From the NCBI RefSeq assembly GCF_900113325.1, contig NZ_FOOY01000021.1:1-64000 (forward strand): a DNA stretch of 64,000 nucleotides, given 5' to 3'. Both the position numbers and the translations under genes were made by a program. Numbering within the stretch: position 1 is the first letter of the stretch; every line of letters starts with the position of its first letter. This DNA comes from Sporolactobacillus nakayamae. Lineage in GTDB: Bacteria; Bacillota; Bacilli; Bacillales; Sporolactobacillaceae. A model generated the notes under the pieces. The model ran no database searches. It saw only the letters and a list, made by a program, of their open reading frames with translations, and was not told the DNA's origin. Shown here piece by piece: positions 57,190 through 64,000 of the stretch.

Positions 57190-57218
57190 TTGACGGCGCA
57201 GTCGTTCACTGATAATAT
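57190..57218 (+). promoter_or_regulatory. Sigma-A promoter of cysK
   Basis: TTGACG (57190-57195), 17-bp spacer, TAATAT (57213-57218). A short inverted repeat CCTA-CCGTA-TAGG lies about 45 bp upstream and could be an operator; I do not recognise it as a CymR site. Confidence 0.62.
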
Positions 57219-57266
57219 AGGATATAAATCATACATGATTACTAAGGATTTGAAGGAGGATGAATG

Positions 57267-58187
57267 ATGACCGTTGCAAATTCGGTTACTGAATTGATCG
57301 GCAACACACCGATCGTTCGTTTAAACCATTTAACAGATGAGAACGACGCGGAACTTTACGCAAAGCTTGAATATTTTAATCCGGGCAGCAGTGTTAAGGA
57401 TCGGATTGCCCTGGCGATGATCGAAACCGCTGAAAAAGAAGGCAAGCTGAAGCCTAATGATACAATCATCGAACCAACGAGCGGAAACACGGGGATTGGT
57501 TTGGCACTCGTCGCTGCAGTAAAAGGTTATAAGGCAATTTTGGTTATGCCGGAAACGATGAGCATCGAGAGACGTAAATTGTTTAAAGCATATGGCGCGG
57601 AAGTTATTCTGACTCCGGGAGCCCAGGCGATTAAAGGGTCAATTGCTAAAGCACAGGAATTGGCGAAGGAAAAAGGCTACTTCTTGCCGCAGCAATTTCA
57701 AAACCCGGCAAATCCACAGGTACATTATGAAACGACCGGTAAAGAAATCGCCGCAGCCTTTGATTCGCTGGACGCTTTTGTTGCCGGAGTCGGAACCGGT
57801 GGTACATTGAGCGGAAGCGGCAAAGCATTGAAAGAGAAATTTAAGGACATTCGCGTTTACGCGGTTGAACCGAAGGACTCACCGGTGCTTAACGGCGGAA
57901 AAGGCGGTCCACATAAGATCCAAGGGATTGGTACAGGATTTATTCCGGATACATTGGATACCGAAATCTACGACGAAGTCATCGATGTTGCTAATGAACA
58001 GGCGTTTGAGTATGCGCGCCTTGCAGGTAAAAAGGAAGGCGTGCTTGCCGGCATTTCAGGAGGCGCGGCAATTTATGGCGGTGTTCAGGTTGCTAAAAAG
58101 CTTGGCAAAGGCAAAAAAGTTGTTGTGATCGTCCCGGATAACGGCGAACGCTATTTGAGCACCCCGTTGTATCAAGTTGAGGAATAA
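57267..58187 (+). CDS. cysK: Cysteine synthase A
   Basis: A 306-residue PLP enzyme that makes cysteine from O-acetylserine and sulfide. The PLP lysine is Lys44 in NPGSSVKDR, with [22 protein letters not shown] and the C-terminal GERYLST. The second of two adjacent ATGs (57267) is chosen since AAGGAGG then has seven-base spacing. It has its own promoter and terminator. The yacD and pab genes that flank it in B. subtilis are absent. Confidence 0.96.
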   Translation: MTVANSVTELIGNTPIVRLNHLTDENDAELYAKLEYFNPGSSVKDRIALAMIETAEKEGKLKPNDTIIEPTSGNTGIGLALVAAVKGYKAILVMPETMSIERRKLFKAYGAEVILTPGAQAIKGSIAKAQELAKEKGYFLPQQFQNPANPQVHYETTGKEIAAAFDSLDAFVAGVGTGGTLSGSGKALKEKFKDIRVYAVEPKDSPVLNGGKGGPHKIQGIGTGFIPDTLDTEIYDEVIDVANEQAFEYARLAGKKEGVLAGISGGAAIYGGVQVAKKLGKGKKVVVIVPDNGERYLSTPLYQVEE

Positions 58188-58212
58188 GTGAATTTAAAGA
58201 TAATTACTTGGA

Positions 58213-58241
58213 AAAGGTCTGAATTAGTCAGGCCTTTTTTT
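58213..58241 (+). terminator. Terminator after cysK
   Basis: AAAGGTCTGA pairs with TCAGGCCTTT, one G-U pair, around ATTAG, followed by seven T. Confidence 0.85.
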
Positions 58242-58347
58242 GTTGCGCTCGCTATGTTTTATAAAGCTCTAGGCAAAGCTATGGCAGTCATCTGTGTTAT
58301 ACTATTTTTATTAAACTGTGAATGATATTCGGGAGGATTAGACACCT

Positions 58348-59208
58348 GTGGGCAACTTTCAACTTTCCCCTTTTCATCTGATGAACGTAAGGGGCAGAAC
58401 GCTGGATTATCGAAAAAAAACAGTGATTATGGGTATTTTGAATGTAACACCGGACTCTTTTTCCGACGGAGGACAATTCAACCATCTGGATCAGGCTGTG
58501 ACGCATGCATTGCAAATGGAGCGTGACGGAGCCGACATTATTGATATTGGCGGGGAATCAACGCGTCCGGGGCATACGCCGGTGGACATGGAGCAAGAAA
58601 TCGCACGAGTTATACCAATGATTCAGGCGATTCGCGCCCAGACGAGCATACCGATCTCAATTGATACTTATAAGGCGGAGACAGCTCGTCGCGCACTTGA
58701 AGCTGGAGCTGATATTATTAACGATGTTTGGGGTGCGAAGGCGGATTCCGATATGGCGAGAGTCGCCGCGGAGTATCAGGCGCCAATCATTCTCATGCAT
58801 AATCGTGAAAACAATCGATATCAAGATATTATTGCAGATATGAAGAGCGATCTTCGAGAGAGCATTGAGCTTGCGCGAGAAGCAGGTGTTGCCCCTGAAA
58901 AAATCGTCCTCGACCCCGGTATCGGTTTTGCGAAAGATTACCAGCAGAATCTGTTTGTCATGAATCACCTTGAGGATTTTCATGAACTCGGCTATCCGCT
59001 CCTTCTGGGCACCTCGCGAAAAGGATTTATTGGTAAAACCCTGAATGTTACGGTGGATAAGCGCGTTGAGGGCACGGGGGCGACTGTATGCCTCGGTATT
59101 GCCAAGGGATGCCAAATCATGCGCGTCCATGACGTGCTTCAAATTGCTCAAATGGCGAAGATGATGGATACAATGCTGCAGGAGGACCATAGTGACAGAC
59201 ACAATTAA
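58348..59208 (+). CDS. folP: Dihydropteroate synthase
   Basis: A 286-residue TIM-barrel enzyme, the sulfonamide target, joining p-aminobenzoate to the pterin. MGILNVTPDSFSDGG, DIGGESTRPGHTPV, LDPGIGFAKD and LLGTSRKGFIG are present. It starts with GTG at 58348; GGGAGG lies 11 bases upstream. In B. subtilis pabB-pabA-pabC precede it in one operon; here it follows cysK alone. Its end overlaps folBK by 17 bases. Confidence 0.95.
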   Translation: MGNFQLSPFHLMNVRGRTLDYRKKTVIMGILNVTPDSFSDGGQFNHLDQAVTHALQMERDGADIIDIGGESTRPGHTPVDMEQEIARVIPMIQAIRAQTSIPISIDTYKAETARRALEAGADIINDVWGAKADSDMARVAAEYQAPIILMHNRENNRYQDIIADMKSDLRESIELAREAGVAPEKIVLDPGIGFAKDYQQNLFVMNHLEDFHELGYPLLLGTSRKGFIGKTLNVTVDKRVEGTGATVCLGIAKGCQIMRVHDVLQIAQMAKMMDTMLQEDHSDRHN

Positions 59209-60073
59209 TTTGAATCGCATGCAATTTTACGGGTATCATGGTGCACTCCCTGAAGAACAACGAATGGGCCAGCGTTTTGATGTGGATGTCACATTAAATT
59301 GTGATCTTTACCAGGCGGGAACGACCGATCAACTGGATCAAACCGTTAACTATGCGGAAATTTATATGCAAGTGAAAGAAATCGTTGAAGGTCATGCATG
59401 CAAATTAATTGAAACTGTTGCGGAAAAGATCGCTGAAACGATTCTGCTCAAGTTTTCAAAGGTCGAAAGCTGCCGTGTTAAAGTGATCAAGCCTAACCCG
59501 CCGATTGCCGGTCATTATGATTCAGTATCAGTCAAAATTGAACGTAACCGAACCGTTGCCTACCTCGGTCTTGGATCGAACATAGGCGATCGTGCCGGCT
59601 TCCTGAAACACGCGATCGAGGCGCTGCAGGCAGAACCAAGAGTACAGGTCGTACGCTGCTCGTCCATATACGAGACCGAACCCTATGGTCCAGTCGAGCA
59701 AAACGACTTTTTAAATATGATCGTGCAAATTGAAACGTTGCTCCCTTCCCTTGCGCTTTTGCGGTACATCCACAAAATAGAGACAGATCTGGAACGAGTA
59801 AGGGATGTGCACTGGGGGCCAAGAACAATTGATCTTGATCTCTTGGTCTATGGCCAAACGATTACGCAATCTGAAGAGCTGTCGCTGCCCCATCCTGAAA
59901 TCACGCATCGTGCTTTTGTCCTCAAACCGTTTGCTGAGATCGCACCTCATTTGGTTGTTCCGGGAATCAACCGTTCAGTTATGGACTTGTGGCAAAATCT
60001 CAAAGGAGAAGAGGAAGTACGATTATGGAAAAAGAACAATGGGGAAGAAAAATTCGGGCTTTTCGAAAACTGA
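59192..60073 (+). CDS. folBK: Bifunctional FolB-FolK: dihydroneopterin aldolase and HPPK fusion
   Basis: A 293-residue fusion of two consecutive folate enzymes. Residues 1-120 are dihydroneopterin aldolase (MQFYGYHGALPEEQRMGQRF, TVNYAEIY, KPNPPIAGHYDSVSV). From about 122 onward is HPPK (AYLGLGSNIGDRAGFL, YETEPYGPVEQNDFLNM, WGPRTIDLDLLVYG, LPHPEITHRAFVLKP). In B. subtilis these are two genes. There is no stop or shift at the junction, so it is a real fusion. It begins with GTG at 59192 behind GGAGGA and overlaps folP, and yazB starts inside its 3' end. Confidence 0.93.
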   Translation: MTDTINLNRMQFYGYHGALPEEQRMGQRFDVDVTLNCDLYQAGTTDQLDQTVNYAEIYMQVKEIVEGHACKLIETVAEKIAETILLKFSKVESCRVKVIKPNPPIAGHYDSVSVKIERNRTVAYLGLGSNIGDRAGFLKHAIEALQAEPRVQVVRCSSIYETEPYGPVEQNDFLNMIVQIETLLPSLALLRYIHKIETDLERVRDVHWGPRTIDLDLLVYGQTITQSEELSLPHPEITHRAFVLKPFAEIAPHLVVPGINRSVMDLWQNLKGEEEVRLWKKNNGEEKFGLFEN

Positions 60074-60228
60074 AGGGCTATACGCAAGCGGAACTTGCCA
60101 AGGAACTAGGTATTTCTCTCACTTTTTTAGGGGAAATTGAAAGAGAGAGCCGCGAACCCGAAACAGAGCTTGTTAGGAAAATTTGTGATAAGCTGTCCAT
60201 ATCTCTTCAAGAAATGAAGGAACTATAA
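60025..60228 (+). CDS. yazB: Small XRE-family HTH protein YazB
   Basis: A 67-residue protein that is essentially one Cro/CI-type helix-turn-helix (IRAFRKLKGYTQAELAKELG, SLTFLGEIERESREPE). Targets are unknown; the gene is conserved between folK and dusB in Bacillales. It begins 48 bases before the folBK stop. ATG 60025 follows GAGGAAG at seven bases; the earlier in-frame ATG lies deep in folBK. Confidence 0.9.
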   Translation: MEKEQWGRKIRAFRKLKGYTQAELAKELGISLTFLGEIERESREPETELVRKICDKLSISLQEMKEL

Positions 60229-60247
60229 GCGAAGAAAGGATGGTTTG

Positions 60248-61243
60248 ATGCTGAAAATTGGTCCGATTGAGATGAATAATCGTGTGGTACTCGCTCCGAT
60301 GGCAGGCGTCTGCAACGCCGCATTCCGCTTGATTGCAAAACGATTTGGTGCGGGGCTGGTGTGTGCCGAAATGGTTGCTGACCGCGGGATTATTCACCAC
60401 AATCAGAGGACTCTGGATATGCTGTATATTGATGATCGTGAAAAGCCGCTCAGCTTGCAAATTTTTGGCGGTTCAAAAGAAACGCTTGTTCAAGCGGCAA
60501 AATATGTAGATAAGAATACAAATGCGGATATTATTGACATAAATATGGGCTGTCCGGTACCGAAAGTCACCAAATGCGATGCCGGATCAAGATGGCTGCT
60601 CGATCCCGATAAAATCTATGAGATGGTAGCGGCGGTGGTTGACGCAGTCGATAAGCCGGTGACGGTCAAGATGCGTAAAGGCTGGGACGATGACCATATC
60701 TATGCTGTACGTAACGCGCAGGCGGTCGAACGTGCGGGCGGGAGTGCAGTCGCGGTTCATGGCCGTACGCGTGTGCAAATGTATGAAGGAAATGCGGACT
60801 GGGACATTATCCGTCAGGTAAAAGAATCCGTTGGTATTCCTGTTATCGGCAACGGCGATGTCCGGACGCCTATGGATGCGAAACGGATGCTTGAGGAAAC
60901 GGGCGTGGACGGCGTCATGATCGGGCGCGCCGCGCTTGGGAATCCATGGATGCTGTACCGGACAGTTAAATATCTAGACAGCGGGGTGTTGCCGCCTGAA
61001 CCGACTGCCAAAGAAAAAGTGGATGTCTGTTTGATTCACTTTGATCAATTGGTAAAATTGAAAGGCGAGCACATTGCTTCATTGGAAATGCGCAAGCATG
61101 CTGCATGGTACGTGAAGGGTCTGCGCGGAGGCAGTGATGTGCGCAAGAAAATTAATCAGTGCGAGACGGGTGCTGATCTTCGTCAAGTACTTGTTGAATT
61201 TCGAGATGAGCTTGAATTCGATCTAGCACCTACTACGATATAA
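60248..61243 (+). CDS. dusB: tRNA-dihydrouridine synthase DusB
   Basis: A 331-residue FMN enzyme that reduces uridines in tRNA to dihydrouridine. VLAPMAGVCNAAFR, the catalytic Cys in NMGCPVPKVTK, KMRKGWDD, VHGRTR and GRAALGNPW are visible. ATG 60248 follows AAAGGAT; the TTG at 60245 just before it is rejected. A promoter lies directly after its stop codon. Confidence 0.95.
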   Translation: MLKIGPIEMNNRVVLAPMAGVCNAAFRLIAKRFGAGLVCAEMVADRGIIHHNQRTLDMLYIDDREKPLSLQIFGGSKETLVQAAKYVDKNTNADIIDINMGCPVPKVTKCDAGSRWLLDPDKIYEMVAAVVDAVDKPVTVKMRKGWDDDHIYAVRNAQAVERAGGSAVAVHGRTRVQMYEGNADWDIIRQVKESVGIPVIGNGDVRTPMDAKRMLEETGVDGVMIGRAALGNPWMLYRTVKYLDSGVLPPEPTAKEKVDVCLIHFDQLVKLKGEHIASLEMRKHAAWYVKGLRGGSDVRKKINQCETGADLRQVLVEFRDELEFDLAPTTI

Positions 61244-61245
61244 GG

Positions 61246-61274
61246 TTGACAGTGTTTTTTTATTTCTCTATAAT
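61246..61274 (+). promoter_or_regulatory. Consensus sigma-A promoter upstream of lysS
   Basis: TTGACA (61246-61251), 17-bp spacer, TATAAT (61269-61274): a perfect consensus promoter that begins three bases after the dusB stop. The start site would be near 61281, immediately before a terminator-like hairpin. Confidence 0.87.
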
Positions 61275-61287
61275 TCGGTTAGATAAC

Positions 61288-61320
61288 AAACTGCCGGGGT
61301 ATTACTGGCAGTTTTATTTA
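61288..61320 (+). terminator. Terminator-like hairpin just after the promoter
   Basis: AAACTGCCGG (61288-61297) pairs with CTGGCAGTTT (61305-61314), one G-U pair, followed by TATTTA. It can end dusB transcription but would also stop transcripts from the promoter 15 bases upstream after about 35-40 nt. Confidence 0.75.
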
Positions 61321-61322
61321 TA

Positions 61323-61507
61323 GGGTCTGTTCAAAAAGGAGGACAAAAAGAGCCGAGGTCAGGCAAATCGCCACATCCTGTGGCATGCCTGCACTACTCG
61401 TCCTGAGCGTCGAAGATCAAGGAAGCGCAGTTTTGAGCGCCAGAGCGTACTCTCACAGGATGTGATGACGTCAACATCACCTTTTCCCAGACTTTTTGAA
61501 CACCCTC
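61323..61507. mobile_element. MITE-like element, short form (185 bp)
   Basis: The left end GGGTCTGTTCAAAAAGG and the right end, read in reverse GAGGGTGTTCAAAAAGT, are imperfect terminal inverted repeats. TTATA flanks both sides (61318-61322 and 61508-61512), a 5-bp target duplication. It encodes no protein. Inside are CCACA-TCC-TGTGG and TCACA-GGA-TGTGA hairpins of the structured module family. It looks like an internally deleted form of the longer element downstream. Confidence 0.82.
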
Positions 61508-61605
61508 TTATACTATATATTTATTGAAATTTCTAAGGCTTATAGTATATAGGTAGTAGTTCGGTGAAGCGCCGTATCCTGGGGCTCACTGGGTAGTTGC
61601 GACGG

Positions 61606-61648
61606 CGGCTTTGCTGTTGTCGAGGGATGCAGCGAAGCCGAAGTTTTT
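61606..61648 (+). terminator. Terminator-like hairpin between the two MITE-like elements
   Basis: CGGCTTTGCTG (61606-61616) pairs with CAGCGAAGCCG (61630-61640), one G-U pair, followed by AAGTTTTT. The 145 bp between the two elements otherwise shows only an outer CGCCGT/ACGGCG pairing (61571-61607) and no gene. Confidence 0.55.
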
Positions 61649-61785
61649 AATAGAGTCTGTTCAAAAAGGAGGACAAAAAGGGCCGAGGTCAGGCAAATCG
61701 CCACGTCCTGTGGCATGCCTGACACTAGCCCGTCCTGAGCGTCGAAGATCAAGGAAGCGCAGTTTCGAGCTACCCGCGCGTACTT

Positions 61786-61843
61786 TCACAGGATGTGATG
61801 ACTTCAACGTTGTGCACAAGGACGTGCATGGTATTAGTTGAAG
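61786..61843 (+). repeat. Structured three-stem repeat module, copy 4
   Basis: Side hairpin TCACA-GGA-TGTGA (61786-61798); outer stem CTTCAAC (61802-61808) with GTTGAAG (61837-61843); inner stem TGCAC (61813-61817) with GTGCA (61824-61828) around AAGGAC. Lies inside the long MITE-like element. Confidence 0.85.
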
Positions 61844-61891
61844 ATCCCCTGTTGATACGTGAGGAGCGGAGAAACAAGCTGACACAGAACT

Positions 61892-61949
61892 TCCGCAGGA
61901 TGCGGTGACTTCTGCGTTTTGCACAGGACGTGCATGCTGTTAGCAGAAG
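61892..61949 (+). repeat. Structured three-stem repeat module, copy 5
   Basis: Side hairpin CCGCA-GGA-TGCGG (61893-61905); outer stem CTTCTGC (61909-61915) with GCAGAAG (61943-61949); inner stem TGCAC (61920-61924) with GTGCA (61930-61934) around AGGAC. Lies inside the long MITE-like element. Confidence 0.85.
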
Positions 61950-62046
61950 ATCCTCATTGCCTTTTTCCCGGACTTTTTGAACACCCTCTAATAGTGCAGA
62001 TGTATTCGAGCTGCATCTTATTTAGAGCAAAAGCTCGATCCTGTGA

Positions 62047-63588
<1,542 letters not shown>

Positions 63589-63605
63589 ATTTGAATGGAT
63601 CAACA

Positions 63606-63647
63606 AAGACCTGTCTGCTCGTAAGTATTGAGCAGGCGGGTCTTTTG
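63606..63647 (+). terminator. Terminator after lysS
   Basis: AAGACCTGTCTGCTC pairs with GAGCAGGCGGGTCTT with G-U pairs around a nine-base loop, then TTTT. Confidence 0.88.
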
Positions 63648-63717
63648 TGTTATTGAAACAGTCATGGCACGCTTAATGAGGTAGGGCACTGCCTTCGTGC
63701 CATATGCCCTGAAATGT

Positions 63718-64000
63718 AGACGTGAGATGCGCAACAACCTGTATGAAAAAATTACAGATAGGCGGTCACCTGCTAAATCAGGACAGCAGCCAAGTTTGAG
63801 GTTAAACCGAACCCGTGGGAGAGAGTTAGACCGAAGAGAGGAAAAGTTGAACCAAACCCATGGAAAGTTCAACCTAAGAGAGGAACAGTTAAACCTAACG
63901 AGTGAAAAGTTGAACTCAATCCCCTGAAAGTTCAACCCAAGAGAGAAAAAGTAGCGAAAGACATTAAAGTTGTAATGAAGGCATCAAAAATCGTAACGAA
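63718..64000. repeat. 21-bp-period degenerate array at the right end
   Basis: After a GACGTGAGATGCGCA block (63720-63734) shared with the left array come about nine consecutive ~21-bp units starting AGTTGAACC, AGTTCAACC, AGTTAAACC or similar (from ~63800), passing into the AATCGTAACGAA form at the very end. It is the same family, in the same order and orientation, as the array at 160-756, and it continues out of the window. B. subtilis has an rRNA operon after lysS. Confidence 0.87.

Larger units (their letters stand above)
61653..61988. mobile_element. MITE-like element, long form (336 bp)
   Basis: The left end GAGTCTGTTCAAAAAGG and the right end, reverse GAGGGTGTTCAAAAAGT, are terminal inverted repeats matching the short form. 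TAATA flanks both sides (61648-61652 and 61989-61993), again a 5-bp duplication. It has no transposase. The left half holds a GTCAGGCA/TGCCTGAC hairpin and the right half two complete structured modules. Confidence 0.85.

Noticed and set aside
61611-61841. Open frames of 76 and 87 codons on both strands
   Set aside because: They lie inside the long MITE-like element and its hairpins, with no coding features.

Overview
The window is a low-to-mid-GC Firmicutes (Bacillales) chromosome segment from an endospore former. It carries csfB, yabG, sspF, spoVG, spoVC, spoVT, yabP, yabQ and spoIIE, and its gene order follows the origin-proximal region of Bacillus subtilis from the rRNA operon beside csfB to lysS. 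It opens with the last ~50 nt of a 5S rRNA and ends after lysS, both places where B. subtilis has rRNA operons. Gene losses, the folB-folK fusion and the repeat content set it apart from Bacillus proper; a Sporolactobacillus-like lineage is my best guess, not proven.

Layout. 1-1057: 5S end, terminator and a 21-bp-period repeat array. 1058-9325: a block not found at this place in B. subtilis, with a heterodimeric ABC exporter, a stand-alone MurG-type glycosyltransferase, and a minus-strand operon of circularly permuted ATP-grasp, alpha-E and transglutaminase-like proteins. 9656-16301: csfB, then two tandem ComP-like histidine kinases, one ComA-like regulator and a VanZ-family protein. 16454-23571: yaaO-tmk-darA-yaaR-holB-ricT-yabA-yabB-yazA-rsmI. 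23778-31984: metS-tatD-rnmV-ksgA-yabG-veg-sspF-ispE-purR. 32149-35571: spoVG-glmU (C-terminally truncated)-prs-ctc. 36400-45579: spoVC/pth-mfd-spoVT-spoVB-like-hup-rqcP-yabP-yabQ-divIC-yabR. 45873-54381: spoIIE-yabS-yabT-tilS-hprT-ftsH. 55425-63588: coaX-hslO-cysK-folP-folBK-yazB-dusB-lysS.

The genes cover housekeeping (translation fidelity, tRNA and rRNA modification, replication clamp loading, transcription-coupled repair, nucleotide, folate and cysteine synthesis) interleaved with sporulation functions under candidate sigma-H, sigma-G and sigma-K promoters. Genes usual in the B. subtilis order but not seen here include xpaC-yaaN, abrB, yabE, yabJ, fin, the mazG-domain yabN (an HU gene sits in its place), yacD and pabB-pabA-pabC.

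The most unusual content is intergenic. A ~58-nt module with three stems and conserved AGGA loops occurs in at least four complete copies, and its stems differ between copies by compensatory changes. Two MITE-like elements with 5-bp target duplications carry this module just upstream of lysS. A duplicated ~330-bp block contains arrays of palindromes, and 21-bp-periodic arrays lie at both window ends next to presumed rRNA operons.
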